A stretch of DNA of 64,000 bases from Methanothermobacter wolfeii. Its GTDB lineage: Archaea > Methanobacteriota > Methanobacteria > Methanobacteriales > Methanothermobacteraceae. This document shows, piece after piece, positions 36,611 through 45,494 of the stretch. A model generated the notes under the pieces. It searched no databases, was not told where the DNA came from, and saw nothing but the letters and a program-made list of their open reading frames with translations. How positions within the stretch are numbered: the stretch's first letter is position 1; every line of letters starts with the position of its first letter. The translations under genes were made by a program, and so were the position numbers. The stretch spans positions 216,001-280,000 of the forward strand of contig NZ_CP104550.1 of NCBI RefSeq assembly GCF_025397995.1, given 5' to 3'.

Positions 36611-39111
36611 TCAGTCGTGGAGAGTTTTACCTGCAATCTCAAGGGCCCTGTCATCACCATATATCAGCTTCATATCCCATATGAGGGTCATGAAGGATCT
36701 GAGGGGTGTCGGGTCGTTTTTAACGCCCCTTTTAGTGATATGGTTGAGTGTTCTCTCAAGGGATGCGCTGTCCCCGGCAACGCTGTAGATCAGGGCTGCA
36801 TCGGAGTAATGGCTTAAACAGTATACATCCTCCTCCCCATCACCCTGGAATGATCCGTCAGTGTTCTGGTGGTTCCTGAGCCATTCCGCACCCTTCTGAA
36901 CTGATTCAAGTACCTGTTCATCCTTTGTGGAGATGTAGTAAAGTGCCAGTCCCTTCAGTATTCCGATGTTCTCGTATTCCCTGGAACTCCAGGCACCATC
37001 AAAGCCCTGTTCCCGGATAATGGAGTTCACAACTTCCCCTTTACCTTCGGGGTTCATGCCGGATACCTGGGATTCTGTTTTGAGTTTGAGATAATCCGGT
37101 CCAAGGATTGTGGAAGAGGTTTTGCCGGGCGCTATACTGATTTCATCCTTTTCAGTCTGGGATTCAACGAACCTTAGACCTTTGCTGACAATCTCATTGC
37201 TTTCAGTTGATTTCAAAGCCATTAATGGGTGAATGGTTTGCATTGTCGTGAGTGTATATTCTGCAGGGGGCATGCCAGCGGGGAATGAACCGTTATCCAT
37301 CTGCCTGTAAGACAGCCATTTAATGAGATAGTTCCCCCTCTCTGTGAGGCTTGCATCCCCTGTTTCATCCCCCATTTGGAGATAGAGAGCTGCTATCATG
37401 GCGTTACTTTCATATGAACCCTTAAAGAGGCTGCCGAACTCGAGGTCCCTTGCAGGGTCGTTGTATCCATTACCACCAGCCTCTGAATATGAGTAGCCAT
37501 TCCAGAATTTTTCGATAAAGCCTATAATTTCACCGTATCTGTTATTCTGGGGCCTTATTTCTGATGTATTTGATTCAAGCTCCGGATTTCTGATGTAGCG
37601 GTAAACCGAGACATCCCCCGACACGAAGACAGTTTTAAAGTGGGGGTCGTAGGGGGCGTAGAGACCTATACCGCTTTTATGATCATTCCTTGTAAGGTAC
37701 AGGTAGCTTATATTGTTTTTTTCAATGAGGTAATAGGCCTCTGGGGGTATCGAGGAATCAAAGATTGTTGAGACCTCCTTCTGGATCATCCGGTTCTCCT
37801 TTACGGATGGAGCATCCCCCATGAAACCCCTGTAGACCGTATTCCAGAGAAGAACGTCTCTTCGATGGGTGTTCCCAATTAAAAGATAAGATTCATTGAT
37901 TCTTGCCATGAAAACAGCATCCTGAGGCGTGTTTTTCTCTATCCAGCTGAATGCAGAGATCTGTTCAGGGCTCGGTGTGATTACGTTTGAGTATGCCATG
38001 GCGGCGCCCTGACTTACGGGTACCAGTATCAGGAGCAGAATCGCCCCACTCTTCAGCGAAGGCCCGATGTCCCATTTAAGGAGAGGATACCTTTTTAGGA
38101 CTTCAGAATCCCTTATTTTCATGATTACTGACATGAGTCCGTAACCGGCAATCAGTGTGAGGGGTATTGCCGCGTAGGGGTCTCGGAACCTGAATGAGTA
38201 GGTTCCTATTATCATGAAGACCGCCGCCCAGATTATCAGGAATCGATGAACAGGATTCCGGGATTTTAAAAGAATAAGGGCGCCGTAGAGTCCAACTACA
38301 AGCTGCAGTACTCCCATCCACTTTGGGAATCCAAGTATTGTAACAGGCACGGCCTGAAATCTTGCAGCGAATGCTATGAACTCAACGAGGAAGACTACCA
38401 TGGCTGCAAATATCAAGCCAAATTCAAGGGGCCTTTTCCTGAATGAGGGTGTCAGGAATGTGGCAATAAGGATCAGGACCGCGATTGCAAGGAAAATCCA
38501 CCCCCTGTGGGTGAAGGGGTACATTATGAATATAACTGAAGCTCCAAGGAGGTACCTCGCATTACCCTTGAAGAGGTTCAGAAACCCTCCAAGCTCAAAG
38601 TTATTGATATCCGGGTACCCCGGCACGGTTTTAATGTATCTTACAATCATCCACAGGATCCCGGTGAATAGCAGAATACCGAGGGATTCAGGCATGAATG
38701 TGGAGGTCCTTGTAACAAAGGATGGGGTCATGGAGAAAAGAAGGGCTGATAGGAGTGATTGCTCATGGTTACTCGAGATCTCAAGGGAGATCATGTAGAT
38801 TACAAGGACGGCTGCCGTTCCGAAAAATGCAGGAAGGAGAAAGAATACGGCGTCTGATCTTGATACCGTGTATAGTGCGGAGGCTATCAGATGGAATAAT
38901 GGGGGGTATGCATATGCTTTGAGGCCCATAAGTGACGGGATGTCATGTGAAACTATTCCGGGACCCTCTGTAACGATTCTCATCACGATATCATGGTGTA
39001 CATAGGCATCATTACCTGCAAATGAGAGGTTTCTGCTTGTATAAGTCGCACTATGAATGAAGCTAACAGTATAATTGCAAGGTACAGCCTTTCCCTTCCA
39101 GCTTTGAACAC
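36611..39111 (-). CDS. GT-C-like membrane protein with C-terminal toroid-type repeats (one frameshift)
   Basis: The intact frame (36611-38986) encodes 791 residues: about ten spans, an extracytoplasmic part, and a region of about 300 residues with toroid motifs (QMDNGSFPAG, EQGFDGAWSS, NTDGSFQGDG). Further upstream GNDAYVHHDIVMRIV, an STT3/AglB-like first-loop acidic motif, is in the same frame without a start. The true N-terminus (VFKAGRERLYLAIILLASFIVRLIQ) is in another frame from GTG 39111, with GGTGAT three bases ahead. The shift is near 39030-39045; one added base gives 833 residues. The WWDYG motif of STT3 is not seen. Confidence 0.7.
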
Positions 39112-39151
39112 AGAATCACCTGTAATGATATATGTTTTAGAATTATTAGTT

Positions 39152-40312
39152 TCAGAGCATCTCCTTCAGTATTTTAATTATTGAAGGATATTCCCTGAGG
39201 GCTTTCAGAAGAGATATCTTTGAGATTGAACTTAAGTCTTTTCCTTCTAAGGATCCTATGAGTTGATCAAGTTCATCGTCACCAAGATCATCAAGGACCC
39301 TCCTATATTTAAGTGATCTTTTAAGGTTGCGCCCGATTTTATCATACCATCTTCTCTGATACTCTGAAAGGAACTCGCTATCTGTCCTGTCACTTTCTAT
39401 TGCATCTGCAGACACATCTGCCGCTATTTTTGCACATTCTGCTGCGATGTGTATGCCTCCACCTGTAAGGGGGTCTACCTGTCCTGCAGCATCACCCACA
39501 ACAAGGATGCCATCTGTGTATGTTTTCTCCACAGGACCTCCAACAGGAACTGCACCAGCAACAAACTCTGTCCTCTGATATCCCATTCCTTCCGTGAATC
39601 TTTTCAGGTAATGGAGGGGCCCCCTTTCTGAGCAGCTCCTTCTCCGCATACCCAGTCCTATATTGGCCTTCCCATCGCCCCGGGGAAACACCCAGAGGTA
39701 ACCTGAGGGCGCCACCTGGCTACCGAAGTAGAATTCCATCATATCATCCTCAACATCAACACCCACCATCTCGTACTGGGCACAGGAGCAGATGTCCTCT
39801 GGCCTGAATCGAGTGTCCAGTCCGGCCATCCTGGCAACCCTGGAGCTGATGCCATCCGCTGCAATGACCATCCTGCATCTCACATCCCTGCTGCCATCTG
39901 GCCCCCTGAGATTCACACCGGTGACGGAGCCTTCATCGAGGAGTAGGCCCTCCACCCTTGTATTTACGGTTATGTCGGCCCCGGCTTCAGCAGCCCTCAA
40001 TGCAAGGTACCTGTCGAAGACCTTCCTTTCAATTGTATATCCCCTTATGATGGGGTTTTCTGTTATTATCCTTGCACCGGATGGGGAGTTGATGGCCGCG
40101 GCCCTTATCCTTGTGTAGGTGAATTCAGGGAGGGGTTTGATGTCCATGGACCTGAAGAAACTGTCGCTGACTCCTCCTGCACACTGGACAGGGACTCCTA
40201 TTTCAGGGTTCTTTTCAGCCACAATCACCCTCAGCCCTTTCTTTGCAGCATGATATGCGAATATGGATCCAGCCACCCGTCCACCGGCAACAACCACATC
40301 GTAGTTCATCAT
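39152..40312 (-). CDS. Geranylgeranyl reductase family flavoprotein
   Basis: The roughly 386-residue FAD enzyme has the N-terminal dinucleotide motif VVVAGGRVAGSIFAYHAAKKG, PVQCAGG (near residue 42), GYLWVFPRGDGKANIG and GDAAGQVDPLTGGGIH. It belongs to the digeranylgeranylglycerophospholipid reductase family, which saturates archaeal lipid chains. The start is ATG 40312, overlapping the TGA of the ferredoxin gene upstream (ATG 40309 also fits). Coupling to that ferredoxin suggests it supplies electrons. Confidence 0.85.
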   Translation of the reverse strand: MMNYDVVVAGGRVAGSIFAYHAAKKGLRVIVAEKNPEIGVPVQCAGGVSDSFFRSMDIKPLPEFTYTRIRAAAINSPSGARIITENPIIRGYTIERKVFDRYLALRAAEAGADITVNTRVEGLLLDEGSVTGVNLRGPDGSRDVRCRMVIAADGISSRVARMAGLDTRFRPEDICSCAQYEMVGVDVEDDMMEFYFGSQVAPSGYLWVFPRGDGKANIGLGMRRRSCSERGPLHYLKRFTEGMGYQRTEFVAGAVPVGGPVEKTYTDGILVVGDAAGQVDPLTGGGIHIAAECAKIAADVSADAIESDRTDSEFLSEYQRRWYDKIGRNLKRSLKYRRVLDDLGDDELDQLIGSLEGKDLSSISKISLLKALREYPSIIKILKEML

Positions 40313-40464
40313 CAACACCCAATAGCATCCACGGGACAGACTGCTGCGCAGCGTCCGCAGCCTCTGCATTCATCTTTAGGCTTCGCTCCGGCTTCGATTA
40401 TGTCATATGGACAGACGTTTTCGCACGCACCGCAGAGCATACACCTTGACCTTTCATGCTTCAA
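40312..40464 (-). CDS. Small two-cluster ferredoxin
   Basis: The 50-residue protein has two classic motifs, CMLCGACENVCP and CRGCGRCAAVCP, for two 4Fe-4S clusters. TTG 40464 is chosen because GGTGAT lies four bases upstream; ATG 40476 or GTG 40473 would add four or three residues. The stop overlaps the start of the geranylgeranyl reductase gene, so the two are co-translated and probably work together in lipid saturation. Confidence 0.88.
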   Translation of the reverse strand: MKHERSRCMLCGACENVCPYDIIEAGAKPKDECRGCGRCAAVCPVDAIGC

Positions 40465-40487
40465 GGAGATCACCATGAGTAGATATG

Positions 40488-40541
40488 ATGATCATATTTA
40501 TTATACGGTCAGTTTATTATGACCGTTAAATTAATATATCA
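40488..40541. promoter_or_regulatory. Divergent promoters (ferredoxin operon / tRNA genes) with inverted repeat
   Basis: A minus-strand TATA (GTATAATAAATATG, about 40490-40503) serves the ferredoxin gene. A plus-strand TATA (AAATTAATATATC, 40527-40539) serves tRNA-Leu. Between them ACGGTCA (40505-40511) and TGACCGT (40520-40526) form a perfect inverted repeat with an eight-base spacer, directly upstream of the ferredoxin TATA box. Confidence 0.55.
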
Positions 40542-40564
40542 CTTTTTACTACTATCAATTACTA

Positions 40565-40650
<86 letters not shown>

Positions 40651-40683
40651 ATGAATTTCAACCCTTATTATTTAAAATACAGT

Positions 40684-40756
40684 GCCTTAGTGGCTCAGGT
40701 GGTAGAGCGATGCCTTGGTAAGGCATAGGTCGCGGGTTCGAATCCCGCCTAAGGCT
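40684..40756 (+). tRNA. tRNA-Thr (GGU)
   Basis: The acceptor GCCTTAG pairs with CTAAGGC. The D arm is GCTCAGGTGGTAGAGC and the anticodon arm ATGCC-TTGGTAA-GGCAT gives GGU. The T arm is GGGTTCGAATCC and the discriminator is T. No CCA is encoded. It lies 35 bp after tRNA-Leu and is probably co-transcribed. Confidence 0.95.
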
Positions 40757-40780
40757 TTTCATTGATTTTAAGGTGTTTTA

Positions 40781-41569
40781 ATGGATAAAAAGATTTCACA
40801 GATTTCTGATATACACTTCGGTGAAAAGAATTTCTCAGACACCCTCAAGGATAACCTTATCAGGCAGCTTGAGGATGAAAACCCGGACCTCATAGTTGTT
40901 TCAGGTGACCTGACAACAGAGGGCTATGCCCATGAATATGAACTTGCAGCTGCCTTTGCAGATGCGCTGAGGGAGATAACATCAACCTACATAATCCCGG
41001 GCAACCATGATGCTAGGAATGTTGGACTTGTACACTTCGAGAAGCTCATAGGCAACAGGAAGTTTGTCCACCATGACTCAGACTTTGCAGTTATAGGCCT
41101 GGATTCATCGGAACCCGATATAAATGATGGCCAGATAGGTATGGATCAGCTCGAGTGGCTTCGAAGGGAGCTGGATAGAGTCCCTGATCATCTCTGTAAG
41201 ATAGTCACCTTCCACCACCACCTCCTTCCCATACCCAACACCGGTCGTGAAAGGAACATACTCCTTGATTCAGGGGATCTTCTAAGGCTTCTTAATGAAT
41301 ACGGCGTTGACTTTGTCCTTAACGGCCACAAACATGTCCCAAATGTCTGGATGATTGAGGGTATGGTGACATTCAACTCGGGAACAGCGACAACAAGGAA
41401 ACTGAGGGGTGAAACATTCCCATCCCATAACCAGCTCAGAATAAACGATGAAATGATTGCAGTGGACCTTATAAATACTGAGAATGGTTCAAAGAGGGAG
41501 ATCGCAAATTATTCTGTCAGTGTGGAGAATGATGAGTACCGGATATGCTCCTACAGACATTCAGTATGA
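40781..41569 (+). CDS. Calcineurin-like metallophosphoesterase
   Basis: The 262-residue protein has all the family motifs in order: SDIHFG (near residue 9), SGDLTTEG (near 41), PGNHD (near 71), TFHHHLLP (near 145) and NGHKHVPN (near 184), binding two metals. Its C-terminal layout resembles cAMP-phosphodiesterase/ICC-type enzymes. The substrate is unknown. It starts at ATG 40781, with GGTGTT upstream, 24 bp after tRNA-Thr. Confidence 0.9.
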   Translation: MDKKISQISDIHFGEKNFSDTLKDNLIRQLEDENPDLIVVSGDLTTEGYAHEYELAAAFADALREITSTYIIPGNHDARNVGLVHFEKLIGNRKFVHHDSDFAVIGLDSSEPDINDGQIGMDQLEWLRRELDRVPDHLCKIVTFHHHLLPIPNTGRERNILLDSGDLLRLLNEYGVDFVLNGHKHVPNVWMIEGMVTFNSGTATTRKLRGETFPSHNQLRINDEMIAVDLINTENGSKREIANYSVSVENDEYRICSYRHSV

Positions 41570-41662
41570 TGATGTTCTCCTAGATGTGTTCAGCATGCAC
41601 ATGCAGCTGAAGAAATTGGCTCATGTTTTTTCATCACCAATATCTGGGCATATCATGGCAAA

Positions 41663-41702
41663 GGATTAATATAACCATGACCTAATGTTCTCTAATAGAG
41701 AA
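41663..41702 (+). promoter_or_regulatory. Promoter with palindrome upstream of the HTH-PhoU operon
   Basis: TTAATATAAC (about 41666-41675) is a TATA box. TTCTCTA-A-TAGAGAA (41688-41702) is a perfect 15-bp palindrome at the expected transcription start. The second gene of the operon encodes a winged-helix-like PhoU protein that could bind it. Confidence 0.5.
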
Positions 41703-41736
41703 ACTAAATACTCAAAATATGAAGAGGGTGGTTGCA

Positions 41737-42342
41737 TTGACCAGGGCCTTTGACATAATCATGGCGGGGATCATATCAGGAATAGTCGCATTCACAACCT
41801 CAAAGATAGGAGTCGGAGGAACAGTTATAGGTGCCGTTATAGGGTCAATGCTATATCAGCTCCTTTCATACTACTTCAGGGAGCCCCTCAAGAATGTTAA
41901 AACTGAAAGGGTTGAGAGCAGAGTTGTATTTGCAATTCCCCTCATGATAATAGTAGTAATTGAAGCCATATACCTCCTCGGCAATTTCTACTGGAAGCCC
42001 CAGCAGATATTCTACCTGCTTGAGGAGGCAACAGCATGGAACCTCTTCAGGTCGGTGGGGGTCGGGCTTATGGTGATGGGGATATATCCGCTTCTGCAGC
42101 CTGAGACCATAAAGAAGTCCTATGGACACATCCTCATCATCATGGGATTTATCATTCTCCTGAGGGGCCTTGTGGATGTGCAGTCACCCATTGTGACAAT
42201 TTACAGGACGGTTTTCTATGAATTTGATATCCTGATTGCTTTAGCAGTGATCCTGGTCCTGAGTTACATGGTCATATCAATACTGAAGGATTCAGTTGTT
42301 ATCGTAAGGGAAGAAGAGGTGTCTGAAGAGAATGAAAAATAA
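41737..42342 (+). CDS. Uncharacterised membrane protein upstream of HTH-PhoU
   Basis: The protein of about 201 residues has five or six hydrophobic segments and a short acidic C-terminus. I choose TTG 41737 because GGTGGT lies four bases upstream; the in-frame ATG 41719 lacks a ribosome site. It overlaps the start of the PhoU-type regulator by 11 bp, so the two are coupled. I do not recognise the family; a faint similarity to PsiE-type proteins is not firm. Confidence 0.7.
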   Translation: MTRAFDIIMAGIISGIVAFTTSKIGVGGTVIGAVIGSMLYQLLSYYFREPLKNVKTERVESRVVFAIPLMIIVVIEAIYLLGNFYWKPQQIFYLLEEATAWNLFRSVGVGLMVMGIYPLLQPETIKKSYGHILIIMGFIILLRGLVDVQSPIVTIYRTVFYEFDILIALAVILVLSYMVISILKDSVVIVREEEVSEENEK

Positions 42343-43249
42343 GACAAAGAATGCAACACTCAAATCCATAATAGATGTTATACTCTATGAGAATCCATCA
42401 ACCCAGGATGAAATCGCGGAACGCCTTGGGATAACAAGAAGGTACGTTACCAAGCTCCTCCAGCCACTCATAAAGGAGGGCCTGGTGAGAAGGGCGTATA
42501 TAGTGGACATCAAGAGATTAGAGGAGTTCCCTGATCTTTTTGATGAGGAGATAACCTCAAGGGAATATGCTGGAAGCTTCTTCATAAAGGAGATGCTGAG
42601 GGACATGGCCAGTCATGTCTGCAAACAGCTCAGGGCTTCCTTTAAATCCCTTGAGGAATACGATGAGGAACTTGCAAATGATGCCCTTAAGATGGATTAC
42701 ATAACAAACACGATGCATGAGAAGGTCAGGGCGTCTGTTGATACCGCCATATCAATGAACCCATACTCAGAGTTCAGCAAGACCATGAACTTCACCGAGA
42801 TAGCCTATGACCTTGAAAGGATAGGTGACCACTCTGCAATAATGCCGAACTTTGTTATAAAGGAGGCCTATGAGGTTGACCCTGCAATGATGGATTACCT
42901 CAGGAAAATGTTTTCCATCGCCATTGAAATGCTGGAAACCGCAATGGAAGCATTTCTGAATGAGAAGCTTGAACTCAAGGGCCGCCTCATGTCCCTTGAA
43001 GATGAGATACACAGGGTCCAGAAGAGCGCCCTTAACTGTGTGGCGACTCAGATGGCGGAGACACCCTTTGAGGATAAGGAGCGTTCAACCTATTATATTT
43101 CCCTTTCAAGGATCGTTAAAACCCTTGAGAGGATTGCGGATATATCCATAGAGATATTTGACACGGCAGGCGAGTACTACAGAAACATTCCAAGGACCAC
43201 AACACCTGAACGCTTCAGAAGACGGGAGAAAGAGTTTGATTTTGAATAA
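42332..43249 (+). CDS. PhoU-domain protein with N-terminal helix-turn-helix
   Basis: In this 305-residue protein, residues 10-65 form a winged-helix-like domain (STQDEIAERLGITRRYVTKLLQPLIKEGLVRR). The rest is a double PhoU three-helix bundle with YDLERIGDHSAIM (near 152) and LERIADISIEIFD near the end, both of the metal-binding E-R-I-x-D type. The fusion suggests a transcription factor that senses transporter state. It lies convergent to the 2TM gene and about 1.3 kb before pstS. Confidence 0.88.
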   Translation: MKNKTKNATLKSIIDVILYENPSTQDEIAERLGITRRYVTKLLQPLIKEGLVRRAYIVDIKRLEEFPDLFDEEITSREYAGSFFIKEMLRDMASHVCKQLRASFKSLEEYDEELANDALKMDYITNTMHEKVRASVDTAISMNPYSEFSKTMNFTEIAYDLERIGDHSAIMPNFVIKEAYEVDPAMMDYLRKMFSIAIEMLETAMEAFLNEKLELKGRLMSLEDEIHRVQKSALNCVATQMAETPFEDKERSTYYISLSRIVKTLERIADISIEIFDTAGEYYRNIPRTTTPERFRRREKEFDFE

Positions 43250-43280
43250 GCCTTTAGAAATCTGGGGGTTTAGAAAAAAA

Positions 43281-43550
43281 TTATTTTTTGTTCTTCTCCA
43301 TGTACTCCCTTATCTTTTTCTCCTCCCATTCCTTCCCGAATAATCTATCCTCTATGAATACGCCGAAGGCGTGCCATATCAGTCCTATACCCCAGAATAC
43401 CGTCACCCAGTAGAACCACCAGCGTCCGGGGGTTGAAACAAGATTTATGAGGAAAAGGGTGAGGTTGACGGCTGCAAAAACAGATAGGTGCATGTAGAAT
43501 TCCTTAAGTTCCTTCACTCTTTTCCGGGCTCTCTCGTATGGGTCCTGCAT
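43281..43550 (-). CDS. 2TM-domain small membrane protein
   Basis: The 89-residue protein has the 2TM-domain pattern: a charged lead (YERARKRVKELKEFYMHLSVF), two spans (about 22-40 and 48-65) and FGKEWEEKKIREYMEK. The function is unknown. Its ATG 43550 lies inside the 3' end of the citrate synthase-like gene (37-bp overlap in another frame), so it is probably on the same transcript. Confidence 0.82.
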   Translation of the reverse strand: MQDPYERARKRVKELKEFYMHLSVFAAVNLTLFLINLVSTPGRWWFYWVTVFWGIGLIWHAFGVFIEDRLFGKEWEEKKIREYMEKNKK

Positions 43551-44389
43551 TTTTCAACACCATAAAGTGTTTTCTCTGAACTTCCTATTATTCTTTCTTC
43601 TTCTCCGTCGTAGTGTATTTCTTCGATGTCGAAGAATTTCCTGAAGGCGGGTTCCCTGACCTTCTCCTCGTATACGTGGGATATGAGTCCTGGCAGGCGT
43701 CCTATCATGAATAATCCTGCTCCTGTCCTCCAGTCGAATCCCATGTCCGAGAGTATTCCTGCGTTGGCGCCGTCAACGTTCATCCGGACGCCCTTCTCCT
43801 CAACAAGTATCTCCTGGACCTCCATAGCCAGGCGGGTGTGGGGTCCTATGCAGCTGTACTCCTCGGCCAGGTCAAGGAGCCTGATGGCGCGGGGATCGGC
43901 GTTATGGTACCTGTGACCGAAACCAGGAATCCTCCGGTTCCTCCTGAGGTGGTCGTCAACCAGTTCCCTGGCAGCAGAGGGTATATCATCCTCACAGCTG
44001 CATTTTGAGATGGTGTCCTGGAAGAGCTTCATGGAACGCTCAATGGCCCCTGCATGGTTCTTACCAAAGGCCAGGAGCCCCCCGGCGATACAGGCATGCA
44101 CCGGAGAACCGGCAGAAGCAATCATACGCGCAGCCTGAATACTGGGAGGAGTAACACCATGATCACAGAAGGAAACCAGAACAGCCTCCAGCATCCTGGC
44201 CACATTCTCAGAGGGAAGCTCACCCCTGATCAGAAGATACACCATCTCAGAAAAAGAAACACCACCAATAAGCTCCTCCTGAGAATAACCCTTGGTAACA
44301 ATACGATTAGGCTCAACACGAGTAATAGAAGTCCTCCACTTTGGGTTTCGGGTTCTCAGTATATCGTTTATCATTCCTTCAGTTATCAT
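43514..44389 (-). CDS. Short citrate synthase / citryl-CoA lyase family protein
   Basis: The 291-residue protein has citrate-synthase features: GELP early in the chain, the catalytic-type His in IPGFGHRYHNADPRA (near residue 157) and a conserved Asp region in NAGILSDMGFDWRTGAGLF near 220. It is much shorter than canonical citrate synthase, and such forms are often called citryl-CoA lyase; sequence does not decide direction. It starts at ATG 44389, with AGGAGAT two bases upstream. The last 25 residues extend past the usual family end. Confidence 0.78.
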   Translation of the reverse strand: MITEGMINDILRTRNPKWRTSITRVEPNRIVTKGYSQEELIGGVSFSEMVYLLIRGELPSENVARMLEAVLVSFCDHGVTPPSIQAARMIASAGSPVHACIAGGLLAFGKNHAGAIERSMKLFQDTISKCSCEDDIPSAARELVDDHLRRNRRIPGFGHRYHNADPRAIRLLDLAEEYSCIGPHTRLAMEVQEILVEEKGVRMNVDGANAGILSDMGFDWRTGAGLFMIGRLPGLISHVYEEKVREPAFRKFFDIEEIHYDGEEERIIGSSEKTLYGVEKCRTHTREPGKE

Positions 44390-44404
44390 GGATCTCCTAT
44401 AATA

Positions 44405-44566
44405 TCTACCCGTATTTATATTTTGGTACATTTGGTGTATCAGTTTTCACTTATTGTGAACCAAATTATCCCTGTCAGAAATTTAGTTCACAAAATAGGT
44501 AATCAAGTACACTAAAATAGTAAATTTTAAATAGGGTCGTGACAAGGTAAAGTGTGAGGTGATAAA
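44405..44566. promoter_or_regulatory. Divergent citrate synthase-like/pstS control region with five TTTRGT elements
   Basis: Five 9-mers close to TTTGGTGTA lie here: 44422-44430, 44431-44439 and 44482-44490 on the plus strand, and 44457-44465 and 44508-44516 inverted. TATA boxes for the minus gene (AAAATATAAATA, about 44413-44424) and for pstS (AAATTTTAAATAG, 44522-44534) flank them. GAGGTGAT precedes ATG 44567. The cluster suggests cooperative binding of a regulator. Confidence 0.5.
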
Positions 44567-45382
44567 ATGGACACCAGATTGATCATAGGAGTAGTCGTTG
44601 CAATTGTAATAATTGCAGGAGCTGTACTGGCACTTGGAGGTGGCGGACAGCAGGAAAAGATAGATATCGTTGGTTCAACTTCTGTTCAGCCGGTGGCAGA
44701 GAAACTTGCCGCTGAATACATGAAGAAACACCCGAACGTTAAAATAAACGTTCAGGGTGGGGGTTCCAGTGTAGGTATAAAGAGTGCCCAGGATGGCACA
44801 GCAGACATTGGAACAAGTTCAAAGGAACTCAAGGATGATGAGAAAAAGGGTCTTACAGAGTACCTCATAGGAAAGGACGGAATAGCAATCATCGTAAACA
44901 GCAAGAACAGCGTGGAAGACCTTACAGCCGACCAGGTGAAGGACATATTCAGTGGTAAGATAACCAACTGGAAAGAAGTCGGCGGAGCAGATGCAAAGAT
45001 AACAGTTGTCACCCGTGAGGATGGTTCAGGAACCAGGAAGGCCTTTGAAGAAATAGTCATGGGCAAGGAAACCAAGATCAAGAAGGACGCAATCGTCGAA
45101 AGCTCAACAGAGGCTGTTAAACAGGCAGTGAAACAGGACCCTAATGCCATAGGCTTCATATCCCTTGCAAACCTCGATGAAACAGTAAAGGCCCTGAAGA
45201 TTGGTGGAGTAGCACCATCTGAGCAGACAGTGGCAGATGGATCCTACAAGATACAGAGGCCATTCCTCTTCCTGGTTAAGGGAAGTGCCCAGGGAGCAGT
45301 CAAGGACTTCATTGACTGGGTACTCAGCCCCGAAGGTCAGGAAATAGTCAAATCAGAAAAGGTTGTACCTGCAAAGGCATGA
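44567..45382 (+). CDS. pstS: Phosphate-binding protein PstS (copy 1)
   Basis: This 271-residue periplasmic-type binding protein has an uncleaved or signal N-terminal span ([21 protein letters not shown]) and phosphate-pocket motifs [33 protein letters not shown] and [13 protein letters not shown] (near residue 146). It is anchored outside the membrane and delivers phosphate to PstCA. It is followed by a terminator-like hairpin and a second copy. Confidence 0.93.
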   Translation: MDTRLIIGVVVAIVIIAGAVLALGGGGQQEKIDIVGSTSVQPVAEKLAAEYMKKHPNVKINVQGGGSSVGIKSAQDGTADIGTSSKELKDDEKKGLTEYLIGKDGIAIIVNSKNSVEDLTADQVKDIFSGKITNWKEVGGADAKITVVTREDGSGTRKAFEEIVMGKETKIKKDAIVESSTEAVKQAVKQDPNAIGFISLANLDETVKALKIGGVAPSEQTVADGSYKIQRPFLFLVKGSAQGAVKDFIDWVLSPEGQEIVKSEKVVPAKA

Positions 45383-45391
45383 TCTTAAAGC

Positions 45392-45424
45392 GGCCCTCAG
45401 GGGCCCGGTACATTATTTATTTTT
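45392..45424 (+). terminator. Hairpin and T-rich tract between the two pstS genes
   Basis: GGCCC (45392-45396) pairs with GGGCC (45401-45405), followed by ATTATTTATTTTT. It may partly terminate transcription after the first binding-protein gene so that it is expressed more than the transporter. Confidence 0.45.
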
Positions 45425-45494
45425 CATCCCGTCACCTCCACTCCGGTGAACTTTATTAGGCAATAGGTGAAATCATAAAGTGAAGGTGATGGAG

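Noticed and set aside
41567-41615. Possible C/D-box guide RNA (TGATGA ... CTGA)
   Set aside because: It overlaps the metallophosphoesterase stop, lacks clear D'/C' boxes and terminal stem.
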